From assembly GCF_013087515.1 (NCBI RefSeq), contig NZ_JABFCN010000030.1, positions 124,001 to 188,000 of the forward strand: a stretch of DNA of 64,000 nt. Reading direction: 5' to 3'. Position numbers and translations under genes: made by a program. This document shows positions 50,888 through 58,360 of the stretch, in pieces. This stretch comes from Rhizobium sophorae (GTDB lineage: Bacteria > Pseudomonadota > Alphaproteobacteria > Rhizobiales > Rhizobiaceae). The stretch's first letter is position 1, and every line of letters starts with the position of its first letter. The notes under the pieces are model-generated. The model saw only the letters and a program-made list of their open reading frames with translations. It ran no database searches and was not told the origin of the DNA.

Positions 50888-51769
50888 GTGCCGGAAATAC
50901 GCGAATACGAGCTTTTTGAGGTTCATGAGCCCGTGTCGCAGACCATTCCCTTCGTCTACAACTCCCCCCATAGCGGCCGCATTTATCCACCGGAATTTAT
51001 TGCCCAGTCGAGGCTGGAGGGCATCGCCATCCGCCGTTCCGAGGATCACTATGTCGACGAGCTCTTCGGCTCGGCCGTCGCACTCGGCGCGCCGCTGTTG
51101 GCGGCCAACTTCCCGCGCGCCTATCTCGACGTCAATCGCGAGCCCTACGAACTCGATCCGCGGATGTTCGACGGGCTGCTGCCGCCCTATGCCAATGTCA
51201 ATTCGCTCAGGGTCGCCGGCGGACTCGGCACCATCCCGCGCATCGTCGCCGAGAACATGGAGATCTATGCGCGGCGCCTGCCGGTGCAGGAGGGGCTCGA
51301 CCGCGTCGAAGCGGTCTACAAGCCCTATCATGCGGCGCTTCGCCGACTGATCGCGCGAACGCATGTGCAGTTCGGCTTCGGCGTGCTGATCGACTGCCAC
51401 TCGATGCCCGGCAATGTGCGCGTCGCCGGCAGCACAGCGCGACCTGATTTCATCATCGGTGATCGCTACGGCACCAGCGCTTCGGCCGAACTTTCGCGCG
51501 CGGCCATCGCCATCCTCGAGGAAATGGGCTTTGCGGCGATCCGCAACAAGCCCTATGCCGGCGGCTTCATCACCGAACATTACGGCCGGCCTTCGCGCGG
51601 CCTGCACGCGCTGCAAATCGAAGTGAACCGGGCGATCTATGTCGATGAAGTGACGCTGGAGAGACGCGCGGATTTCGCCGAAGTGGCCGACGCCGTCACG
51701 GACTTCATGCAGCAGATGGCGGAATACGTCGAGAAATTTGCCGGCGAGCGGGCGCTGGCTGCCGAATAG
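50888..51769 (+). CDS. N-formylglutamate amidohydrolase-family protein
   Basis: This 293-residue zinc hydrolase-family protein shows YNSPHSGRIYP (residues 24-34), SEDHYVDELF (about 52-61), DCHSMPG (about 165-171) and ITEHYGRPSRGLHALQIEVNR (about 220-240), all typical of HutG-like enzymes that release formate from N-formylglutamate in histidine breakdown. No other hut genes are here, so its true substrate may differ. The start is GTG 50888 after AGAGGG. Its position opposite cpdR is, as I recall, conserved in rhizobia. Confidence 0.88.
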   Translation: MPEIREYELFEVHEPVSQTIPFVYNSPHSGRIYPPEFIAQSRLEGIAIRRSEDHYVDELFGSAVALGAPLLAANFPRAYLDVNREPYELDPRMFDGLLPPYANVNSLRVAGGLGTIPRIVAENMEIYARRLPVQEGLDRVEAVYKPYHAALRRLIARTHVQFGFGVLIDCHSMPGNVRVAGSTARPDFIIGDRYGTSASAELSRAAIAILEEMGFAAIRNKPYAGGFITEHYGRPSRGLHALQIEVNRAIYVDEVTLERRADFAEVADAVTDFMQQMAEYVEKFAGERALAAE

Positions 51770-51810
51770 CTCTCTTTTTCGATGTCGCTGGCGTCTGGCC
51801 TTCCCGGCCA

Positions 51811-51889
51811 AAAAAAACCGCGCTTGTGAGCGCGGCTAAGTCTAGGGAGGAAACACCCAAGGAGGGTATTTACAGTCAGAAGACTGTAT
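51811..51889 (-). ncRNA. Candidate trans-acting small RNA with anti-Shine-Dalgarno loops
   Basis: The minus strand ends in a textbook terminator: stem CCGCGCT/AGCGCGG (loop CACA) followed by seven T. Upstream of it are two further hairpins, ACAGTC/GACTGT and ACCC/GGGT, and pyrimidine-rich unpaired stretches CCTCC and TTTCCTCCC that can pair with ribosome-binding sites. A TTGACA box at 51922-51917 on the same strand predicts a start near 51889, giving an RNA of about 79 bases. No gene on the minus strand would otherwise use this terminator. It resembles rhizobial alpha-r-type sRNAs in form; the family is not established. Confidence 0.68.
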
Positions 51890-51900
51890 GAAGAACCTAC

Positions 51901-51939
51901 TATTGCATTGCACAAATGTCAAGCAATATATTGCATTGC
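51901..51939 (-). promoter_or_regulatory. sRNA promoter with flanking direct repeat
   Basis: TATTGCATTGC occurs at 51901-51911 and again at 51929-51939 (plus strand), and the minus-strand TTGACA -35 box (51922-51917) lies between them. The -10 region is weak (TAGGTT at 51899-51894). The two identical 11-base sites, 28 bases apart, look like regulator sites bracketing the -35 box. Confidence 0.55.
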
Positions 51940-52039
51940 GATATCTTTGGGCAGTTAAATCCAAATTGCCTGCTGTGTTTGCATTCCCGTTGCTTTTCGC
52001 TATGAAAAGCGCCACTCCCGCCAGCCAAACGGTGTCATC

Positions 52040-52813
52040 ATGTTTCCTGACCGTTCGTTCTTCAACCGCCTGGCGGAAGCCGCCCGAGCCGAGACGCTTC
52101 CGCGATTCCGGTCCGGCCTCGATGTCACGAACAAGCTTCCCTCCGGTTTCGATCCGGTGACGGAGGGCGACCGGGCGGCCGAACTCGCCATCCGGGCGCT
52201 GATCGAGGAGAATTTCCCCGGCCACGGCATTCTCGGCGAGGAACACGGCAATGTCGGGCTCGACCGCGAATTTGTCTGGGTGATCGATCCGATCGACGGC
52301 ACGCGCGCCTTCATATCCGGTGTGCCGGTGTGGGGAACGCTGATCGGCCTGCAGAAAGCGGGCCGGGCGATCATGGGCATGATCGAACAGCCCTTTACCG
52401 GCGAGCGTTATTTCGCCGACCAAAACGGCTCGATCTATACCGGGCCGGAGGGCGAGCGGCGGCTGGCGACGCGCCAGTGCGACACGCTTTCGAACGCCAT
52501 CCTGTTCACCACCTCACCGCATCTCTTTGCCGGCGAGGAAATGGAGAAATACCGCGAGATCGAAGGCCAGGTACGGCTCTTCCGCTACGGCTGCGACTGC
52601 TATGCCTATGCGCTGCTTGCCGCCGGCCATATCGATCTCGTCGTTGAAAACAGTCTGAAGCCCTATGATGTCGGCGGCATCATTCCCGTCATCGAGGGGG
52701 CGGGCGGCATCATCACCACCTGGGACGGCGGACGGCCGGAAAACGGCGGCTCGATCATCGCTGCCGGCAGCCGGGCAGTCTACGAACAGGCAATCGCCAT
52801 CCTGCAGCGCTGA
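52040..52813 (+). CDS. Inositol-monophosphatase-family phosphatase, probably histidinol-phosphatase HisN
   Basis: This 257-residue enzyme has the Li-sensitive phosphatase signatures: GEEHG (about residue 68), WVIDPIDGTRAFI (about 80-92) with the metal aspartates, and the C-terminal KPYDVGGIIPVIEGAGG (about 208-224). Sequence layout fits the HisN branch, which removes phosphate from histidinol phosphate in histidine synthesis, but inositol or other phosphates cannot be excluded. The sRNA candidate lies just upstream and is transcribed away from it. Confidence 0.85.
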   Translation: MFPDRSFFNRLAEAARAETLPRFRSGLDVTNKLPSGFDPVTEGDRAAELAIRALIEENFPGHGILGEEHGNVGLDREFVWVIDPIDGTRAFISGVPVWGTLIGLQKAGRAIMGMIEQPFTGERYFADQNGSIYTGPEGERRLATRQCDTLSNAILFTTSPHLFAGEEMEKYREIEGQVRLFRYGCDCYAYALLAAGHIDLVVENSLKPYDVGGIIPVIEGAGGIITTWDGGRPENGGSIIAAGSRAVYEQAIAILQR

Positions 52814-52840
52814 TCCCCCGGTCGGCAAAGCCGATCCGGC

Positions 52841-53815
52841 TCACGTGCCGAGGGCGGCGACGTCCTGGTTTTCTTCGGCATCGCTGCCGGGAATGAAGGC
52901 GTGGAAGGCCGCAAGGGCGGCGGCGCGGTAGATATCGCGCTCCTGGAAGATCTCGTGACGGGCGCCGTTGATCGGCACCAGCTGGCCGGCGCGGAAATAA
53001 CGCGAAAGCCGCTCCTGCGCCGTGTAGGGCACGACACCGTCACGCGTGGGGGCGATGACAATGGTCGGGATGGTGATCGAGAAGAGATGGTAGGGTGAGG
53101 TGACCCGGTCCATGGTGCGAAAGGCCTCGATCAGCCAGCGAGCCGTCGGCGGCCCGAGCGTCAGTTCCGGATAGGCCTTCATCATTGCAACATTGCGCTC
53201 GAAGCGGTCTTCGTCCGAGGTCAGCGGGTTGTCGCTGAAGTTCGGCTCCTTCAGTTTCGAGGTCAGCGGCAGGAAGCCGAGGCCGAGGGCGGTCAGCGTG
53301 CCGGCGAGAGCGCGGATGACGCGGGGCGAGGCCGACTGGCCGGTCAGGCCGATGAAGGGCGCCGAGAGCACCATGCGATCGATACGGGTGGTGAGATAGG
53401 GCGCGGCCGACAGCGCAATCAGGCCGCCGGTGGAATGCGCGAGCAGATAGAAGGGCAGGCGGGTATCCGGCAGCACCACCTTTTCCAGGAAGGTATCGAG
53501 ATCACGCTCGTAATCGGCAAAGCGGCGGATGTGGCCATGGTTGCGGCGCTTCATGAGCCGTGATGAACCGCCCTGGCCGCGCAGGTCGAAGGTCGCGACC
53601 CAGAGACCCTTGGCCGTGAGGTCGCGGATCGTTTCGAAATATTTCTCGATATATTCGTTTCGGCCGTGCAGGATGACGACGGTGCCCTTGGCAATCTGGC
53701 CACTCGAGCGGAAGACGGCGTAACGCAGCTGCTGGCCGTCATGGGTTTCGAAGAACCCCTCCGTGCGGTTTTCCGGGGCGGGATTATCGGGCGTCGAATA
53801 GAGAACCTGATCCAT
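52841..53815 (-). CDS. Alpha/beta hydrolase, monoacylglycerol-lipase/lysophospholipase-like
   Basis: This 324-residue protein has the alpha/beta hydrolase core: oxyanion loop VVILHGRNEY (about 47-56), FDLRGQGGSSR, nucleophile serine in LLAHSTGGLIAL, acid in APTRDGVVPY and catalytic His in GARHEIF. This matches the PldB/Hydrolase_4 type acting on lysophospholipids or monoglycerides. No signal peptide is seen from ATG 53815; a frame extending 64 codons upstream would overlap non-coding-like sequence and I reject it. It is convergent with the phosphatase gene. Confidence 0.87.
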   Translation of the reverse strand: MDQVLYSTPDNPAPENRTEGFFETHDGQQLRYAVFRSSGQIAKGTVVILHGRNEYIEKYFETIRDLTAKGLWVATFDLRGQGGSSRLMKRRNHGHIRRFADYERDLDTFLEKVVLPDTRLPFYLLAHSTGGLIALSAAPYLTTRIDRMVLSAPFIGLTGQSASPRVIRALAGTLTALGLGFLPLTSKLKEPNFSDNPLTSDEDRFERNVAMMKAYPELTLGPPTARWLIEAFRTMDRVTSPYHLFSITIPTIVIAPTRDGVVPYTAQERLSRYFRAGQLVPINGARHEIFQERDIYRAAALAAFHAFIPGSDAEENQDVAALGT

Positions 53816-54103
53816 GACTTTGCCAATGCGCCGCTGCTGACTGCTTCGCATCAGGGATAGCGCATGGCATCCGGCTTGGAAAGCGGTGTGCCCGCAAGGC
53901 CTGCTGCAGGAAAAGGGCCGGCAGGAGCATGAGGGTGCTCGCGGCCGGCCGAAGTTGAGACTGAAGAAGAAGGGACGATGCACTTCAGCCATCGGGACCA
54001 GATTCACCCGACGCCGAAATTCCTAAGCGAATGCGCCTGAACGCGCTCCGAACCGGCCGTTCATGCGGGGTTCACGGGCCGATCAAGGCGATTCCGGAAA
54101 GGC
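53816..54103. other. Non-coding stretch upstream of the heat-shock promoter
   Basis: The region between the hydrolase start and the RpoH-type promoter contains GC-rich imperfect hairpins (for example GCCGGC/GCCGGC near 53910-53945) but no gene that I can support. It should also carry the promoter of the hydrolase gene on the minus strand. Confidence 0.4.
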
Positions 54104-54132
54104 CTTGAACTCCTCGAATCCCATCACCATCT
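54104..54132 (+). promoter_or_regulatory. RpoH (sigma-32)-type heat-shock promoter
   Basis: CTTGAA at 54104-54109 and CCATCT at 54127-54132 are 17 bases apart, close to the rhizobial RpoH pattern CTTGAA-N17-CCANAT. It predicts a start near 54139, giving a 100-base leader for the Hsp20 gene. Confidence 0.65.
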
Positions 54133-54138
54133 CCTTTC

Positions 54139-54238
54139 TGCGGGTGCCGAACAGGGCCTGCGCAACCGTCCCAAGGCCGCCAAAAATGGGGTCTCAGGGG
54201 CATTTCATCGCAACACGTCGCTTCCACAGGAGGACATC
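54139..54238 (+). promoter_or_regulatory. ROSE-like RNA thermometer in the Hsp20 leader
   Basis: In the leader, GTCGCTTC at 54217-54224 pairs with GGAGGAC at 54229-54235, which contains the ribosome-binding site, leaving one G unpaired and closing a short CACA loop. This U-C-G-C-U segment with a bulged G facing the Shine-Dalgarno is the diagnostic pattern of ROSE elements, which melt on heating and permit translation. An upstream stem (GGCCT/AGGCC near 54154-54178) fits the multi-hairpin layout of ROSE leaders. Confidence 0.72.
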
Positions 54239-54709
54239 ATGCGTCACGTAGACTTCTCTCCCCTTTATCGTTCGACCGTCGGTTTCGACCGGCTCTTCAC
54301 CATGCTTGACAGCCTTGCCCAGCCGGAGCAGGCGCAGACCTATCCGCCCTATAATATCGAGCGCACCGGTGAAAACACCTATCGCATCACCATGGCCGTT
54401 GCCGGTTTCGACGAGACCGAACTTTCGATCGAAGCCCATGCCCATGTGCTGTCCGTGAAGGGTGAAAAGAATGAGGAACCTGCCGAAAGCGGCGAATTCC
54501 TCTACCGCGGCATTGCCAAGCGCGCCTTCGAGCGCCGCTTCCAGCTTGCCGATCATGTCGAGGTGACCGCCGCTTCGCTGAAGAACGGCCTGCTGCACAT
54601 CGACCTTCTGCGCAATATTCCCGAGGCCATGAAGCCCCGCAAGATTGCGATCGCCGCAGAACCGGTTGAAGCTCCGAAGGCCATCGAAGCACAGATCATC
54701 AATGGCTAA
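54239..54709 (+). CDS. Small heat-shock protein, Hsp20/alpha-crystallin family (IbpA-like)
   Basis: This 156-residue chaperone binds unfolding proteins during heat stress. The alpha-crystallin domain (about 35-130) holds YPPYNIERTGENTYRITMAVAGF at its start, FLYRGIAKRAFERRFQLADHV and the A-x-x-x-N-G-L motif (ASLKNGLLHIDL). The N-terminus MRHVDFSPLYRSTVGFDRLF matches rhizobial IbpA-type proteins. GGAGGA lies seven bases before ATG 54239 and is sequestered in the ROSE-like hairpin. A terminator follows. Confidence 0.96.
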   Translation: MRHVDFSPLYRSTVGFDRLFTMLDSLAQPEQAQTYPPYNIERTGENTYRITMAVAGFDETELSIEAHAHVLSVKGEKNEEPAESGEFLYRGIAKRAFERRFQLADHVEVTAASLKNGLLHIDLLRNIPEAMKPRKIAIAAEPVEAPKAIEAQIING

Positions 54710-54732
54710 TCACATCCTTGTCGGATAAAACG

Positions 54733-54764
54733 AACGGCGCTCCATCGGGGCGCCGTTTTTATTG
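54733..54764 (+). terminator. Rho-independent terminator of the Hsp20 gene
   Basis: Stem AACGGCGC at 54733-54740 and GCGCCGTT at 54750-54757, then a T-rich tail (TTTTTATT). It begins 23 bases after the stop codon. Confidence 0.9.
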
Positions 54765-54768
54765 TTGT

Positions 54769-55773
54769 TCAGGCCGGGCTGGCGGCTTCGTCTATCTCTT
54801 TTTGCGTTGCCCGGCGGGCCGCGGCGGCGGCGTATTTCTGGGCGATGACGGCGCAGACCATCAGCTGAATCTGGTGGAAGAGCATCAGCGGCAGCACGAT
54901 CGCGCCGATCGACTGGCCGGCGAAGATGACGTTCGCCATCGGCACGCCGCTTGCGAGGCTCTTCTTCGAGCCGCAGAAGGTGATGGTGATCTGGTCGGGT
55001 TTGTTGAAGCCCAGCCAGCGGCTGCCGAACATCGTCAGCACCAGGACAATCGCCAGCAGAACCATGTCGGCGACGATGACGACGGCGATATCGGCGATCG
55101 AAAAGGTGTGCCACAGGCCCTCGACGACCGCCGTGCTGAAGGCGAGGTAGACGACCATCAGGATCGAGCCGCGGTCGACAGGCATCAGGATCTTCTTCTT
55201 GGCGCGAATCCAGTCGCCGATCCAGGGCTGCAGAATCTGGCCGACGATGAAGGGAGCAAGCAGCTGCAGCAGGATCTGCTCTAATGCGTCGAAGGAGAAG
55301 CCGCCATGACCGCCGATGGAAAACAGCAGGCCGACGAGCAGCGGCGTCAGGAACATGCCGAAGATGTTGGATGCCGAGGCCGAGCAGATGGCGGCGGGGA
55401 CGTTGCCGCCCGCCATCGAGGTGAAGGCGATCGACGACTGCACCGTCGACGGCAGCACGCAGAGGAAGAGGATGCCGAGATAAAGCGGCTGCGGCAGGAT
55501 CGTGTCGGGGATCAGTCCGAGCGCCATGCCGAGCAGCGGGAAGATGCCGAAGGTCGTCAGCAGGATGACGATATGGAGGCGCCAGTGCAGCAGGCCTGAT
55601 ATGACCACGTCGCGCGACAGGCGGGCGCCATGCAGGAAAAACAGCAGCGCGATGGCGAGATCGGTGGCGATACCGAAATAATCCGCGAACGTGCCGCTTG
55701 CCGGCAGCAACGAGGCAAGGATGACGGTACAAACGAGCAGGATGGTGAATGTATCGGGCAGAAAGCGGCGCAT
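54769..55773 (-). CDS. Bile acid:sodium symporter-like (SBF/YfeH-type) membrane protein
   Basis: This protein of about 334 residues has nine to ten hydrophobic segments and the SBF-like block LPSTVQSSIAFTSMAGGNVPAAICSASASNIFG (about residues 105-137), plus ITFCGSKKSLASGVPMANVIF near the C-terminus. Members transport organic anions with Na+; the substrate is unknown. The start is uncertain: ATG 55773 opens directly before the first helix, with further in-frame ATGs at 55803 and 55818. A LysR regulator is transcribed divergently and may control it. Confidence 0.88.
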   Translation of the reverse strand: MRRFLPDTFTILLVCTVILASLLPASGTFADYFGIATDLAIALLFFLHGARLSRDVVISGLLHWRLHIVILLTTFGIFPLLGMALGLIPDTILPQPLYLGILFLCVLPSTVQSSIAFTSMAGGNVPAAICSASASNIFGMFLTPLLVGLLFSIGGHGGFSFDALEQILLQLLAPFIVGQILQPWIGDWIRAKKKILMPVDRGSILMVVYLAFSTAVVEGLWHTFSIADIAVVIVADMVLLAIVLVLTMFGSRWLGFNKPDQITITFCGSKKSLASGVPMANVIFAGQSIGAIVLPLMLFHQIQLMVCAVIAQKYAAAAARRATQKEIDEAASPA

Positions 55774-55863
55774 GGCGGTCTCGCGGCTTGATAAAACAGT
55801 CATTGTTCTGTCGTCCATTATGATCCAGGATGCAAGGAATAACAGTTATCGAGAAGCTGGACC

Positions 55864-56718
55864 ATGTTGGACCTTTCGCAATTGCGCAGTTTCGTCGCCG
55901 TCGAGCAGATGGGCAGTTTCACGCTTGCCGCCGAAAGGCTGGGCCTCGGGCAGTCCACGGTCAGCCAGCATATCCAGCGGCTGGAGACAGCACTCGGGCG
56001 TAGGCTGCTGGCGCGCGACACGCATAAAGTGATGCTGACCGGTGATGGCGAGGCGCTGCTGTCGCATGCGCGCGCCATGCTTTCGATAGAGGGGCAGGTA
56101 CAGTCGCTGTTTAAGAACAACAGCCTGCGCGGCAGTCTGCGGCTCGGCGTGTCGGAGGATTTCGTTACCAGCCAGTTGCCGGCGGTGCTCGAGGATTTCG
56201 TGCGTTCCCACCCCTCGGTCGACCTCGAACTGACAGTGGCGCTTTCCGGTGTTCTTTACGAGATGCAGGACAGTGGCGAGATCGATCTGGTGCTCGCCAA
56301 GCGCCGGCTCGGCGATGCGCGCGGAAAACTCGTCTATCGCGAGCCGCTCGTCTGGCTGGCGCGCGATCCCGAGCGTGTGCTCGCCTCCGGCCCTCTGCCG
56401 CTGATCGCCTTTCCGCCGCCGAGCGTCACACGGGTGATCGCGCTCGAAGCACTCGGGCGAAACGGGGTGCCGTGGCGGATCGTTTGCACCTGCGGCAGCC
56501 TGAGCGGGCTGACGGCGGCGGCGCGGGCCGGGATGGGCGTGCTGGTTCAGCCGCGCAGCATGGCGCCTTCAGGATTGAAGGAGATCGCTGCGGGAAGACT
56601 TCCGGTGCTGGAGGATGTGGAATTCGTGCTGGTGCCGCGCAAGGGCGCGGACCAGGCATTGGTTTCAGCACTGTCCGAGGATATTCTGCAAAAGGTGAGG
56701 GGACTGAGGTCGGCGTGA
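55864..56718 (+). CDS. LysR-family transcriptional regulator
   Basis: This 284-residue regulator has the N-terminal winged helix-turn-helix (about 3-60: LSQLRSFVAVEQMGSFTLAAERLGLGQSTVSQHIQRLE) and a C-terminal effector-binding domain (about 90-280). It is divergent from the SBF-like transporter with only 45 bases between the longest reading frames, the classic arrangement in which a LysR protein controls its neighbour. The inducer is unknown. Confidence 0.94.
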   Translation: MLDLSQLRSFVAVEQMGSFTLAAERLGLGQSTVSQHIQRLETALGRRLLARDTHKVMLTGDGEALLSHARAMLSIEGQVQSLFKNNSLRGSLRLGVSEDFVTSQLPAVLEDFVRSHPSVDLELTVALSGVLYEMQDSGEIDLVLAKRRLGDARGKLVYREPLVWLARDPERVLASGPLPLIAFPPPSVTRVIALEALGRNGVPWRIVCTCGSLSGLTAAARAGMGVLVQPRSMAPSGLKEIAAGRLPVLEDVEFVLVPRKGADQALVSALSEDILQKVRGLRSA

Positions 56719-56730
56719 ATCCTTGCGTCA

Positions 56731-56763
56731 CCGAAAGGCCTGCCGGGCCGGCAAGCCTTTCGG
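56731..56763. terminator. Inverted repeat between convergent genes, possible bidirectional terminator
   Basis: CCGAAAGGC at 56731-56739 and GCCTTTCGG at 56755-56763 pair perfectly, with further pairing (TGCC/GGCA) inside. There is no T-run, so termination is inferred from its place between the convergent LysR and aldolase genes. Confidence 0.55.
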
Positions 56764-56771
56764 GCAGGCGA

Positions 56772-57824
56772 TCAGGCGGCCAGGCACTTCAGGAAGCCAT
56801 CGACATCCGCTTCTGTTGTCGCGAAGCTGGTGACAAGGCGGATCAGGCTCTCGCTTTCAGAAGCGAGTTCGGGCGTTGCCGCCGGGACCGGCCATTCGTA
56901 AAATTTCGCGCCCTTTTCCTCCGCGGTTTTCGCAGCGCTTTTGCTGACGACGGCAAAGACTTCGTTGGACGCGGTCGGCCAGGCGAGGCGAGCGGCGTTG
57001 CTGGTGGCGATGCCGGCGCGCAGCCGGTCGGCCATGCCGTTCGAATGGCGGGCGAGATCGAGCCAGAGGCCGTTTTCGAAATAGGCATCGAACTGGGTGG
57101 CGATGAAACGCGACTTGGAGAAGAGCTGGGCGGCGCGCTTGCGGATGAAGGGCATTTCCCGGGCTTGATCCGGATTAAAGAAGACGATCGCTTCGGCACA
57201 CCAGCAGCCGTTCTTGGTGCCGCCGAAGGATAGCATGTCGACACCGCGCTTCCAGGTCATCTCGGCCGGGCTGGCGCCGAGCGCGACCAGGGCGTTGGCG
57301 AAGCGGGCGCCATCCATGTGGAGCGGCAGATTGCGCTTCTTGGCGATGGCGGCAATCTCGCCGATCTCCGGCAAGGAATAAACGGTGCCGATCTCGGTCG
57401 CCTGGGTGATGGTCACCGCGCTGGCGCGGCCGTGATGGACGGCATCCTCGGGAAAGCTTGCGATCTTCGCCGAGAGCTTTGCCGGATCGATCTTGCCGGC
57501 TTCGCCGTCAACGGCAACGAGGCGGGCGGAGCCGGAGAAAAATTCCGGCGCGCCGCATTCATCCTCGATCACATGGGCCTCCGAATGGCAGAAGGTGATG
57601 CCGCCGGGGCGCTGGACGCTTGCCAGCGACAGGGAGTTGGCGGCCGTGCCGGTGGCGACGAAGAAGATCGAAACCTCACGCTCGAAGATCTCGGAAAAGC
57701 GGGCTTCGACCTTTCTGTCGAGATCGCCGGCGCCATAGGCGGCGGCAAAGCCGGTCGATTCCGTCAGCAGACGCTCGGCAATGGATTTGTGAGCGCCGGC
57801 CCAGTTATCGGAAGCAAAGAACAT
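56772..57824 (-). CDS. Low-specificity L-threonine aldolase
   Basis: This PLP enzyme of about 350 residues cleaves threonine or allo-threonine to glycine and acetaldehyde. Conserved parts are the N-terminal FFASDNWAGAHKSI, VATGTAANSLSLA, HMDGARFANALVALG (cofactor-binding Asp) and the PLP lysine in LSFGGTKNGCWCAEAIVFF. I chose ATG 57824 because family members start there; the frame extends eleven codons to ATG 57857. It is convergent with the LysR gene. Glycine from this enzyme and from sarcosine oxidase would feed the same pool, though they are not linked here. Confidence 0.9.
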   Translation of the reverse strand: MFFASDNWAGAHKSIAERLLTESTGFAAAYGAGDLDRKVEARFSEIFEREVSIFFVATGTAANSLSLASVQRPGGITFCHSEAHVIEDECGAPEFFSGSARLVAVDGEAGKIDPAKLSAKIASFPEDAVHHGRASAVTITQATEIGTVYSLPEIGEIAAIAKKRNLPLHMDGARFANALVALGASPAEMTWKRGVDMLSFGGTKNGCWCAEAIVFFNPDQAREMPFIRKRAAQLFSKSRFIATQFDAYFENGLWLDLARHSNGMADRLRAGIATSNAARLAWPTASNEVFAVVSKSAAKTAEEKGAKFYEWPVPAATPELASESESLIRLVTSFATTEADVDGFLKCLAA

Positions 57825-58360
57825 AGGGGGGAACCGTGGGGAAGGAGGGGTTGGCATCCGCAGCGGACATTACGCCAAAGCTTCACAGGATCAAGGTTGT
57901 CGCCCGCGACACATCACGGAAATTGAACTACGCAATCAATAAACAAAATCGCACGTCTCTACGTAATTTTATTTCGTCATCGCCGCTACCCAGGCAATCT
58001 TCCGTCGCAAATTAACGTTTTTTGACGGAGCGCTCTTGCAGAGCCGGATGCTTTCTGGCATAGAACTGATGAATTAGGACAGTGTTGCTGTCCTATTTTG
58101 GCCTTTATGACCGAAGAGGCGCCGAAAGCCCTGGAACAGACCGGCTTTCACGCTATAGTTCTTCCGAGCGTCAAGCCTCAAGGGGCGGCGCGCGGAAGCG
58201 AATGGCAGGCGCGGAACGCGACGGTTTGCTTTCCTTTAAAGCAGATGTCTGCGGCCGATCTTCACAATGCAACAGCGCTGTCATGCGCCGAACCTATCTT
58301 CGGGTTGCGGCGCGGGACGAAAAGCCGCCCGCGGCCCCGCGGGCTTCGACAGGAGGAAAG
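57825..58360 (+). other. Upstream region of gltB
   Basis: This 536-base region contains AT-rich DNA at 57925-58010 and a weak sigma-70-like pair, TTGCAG (58036-58041) and CATAGA (58059-58064), 17 bases apart, which would give a leader of about 290 bases. An 86-codon frame at 58107-58364 ends within the gltB start; its codon use drifts and I do not call it a gene. AGGAGG at 58351-58356 is the gltB ribosome-binding site. Confidence 0.45.

Noticed and set aside
51811..51889. Naming the small RNA AbcR1, AbcR2 or NfeR1.
   Set aside because: The resemblance is in layout and C-rich loops only; neighbouring genes and exact sequence could not be matched without a database search.
53816..54007. An N-terminal extension of 64 codons for the alpha/beta hydrolase.
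   Set aside because: The extra sequence is Cys/Pro/Arg-rich without family features, and the domain starts normally from ATG 53815.
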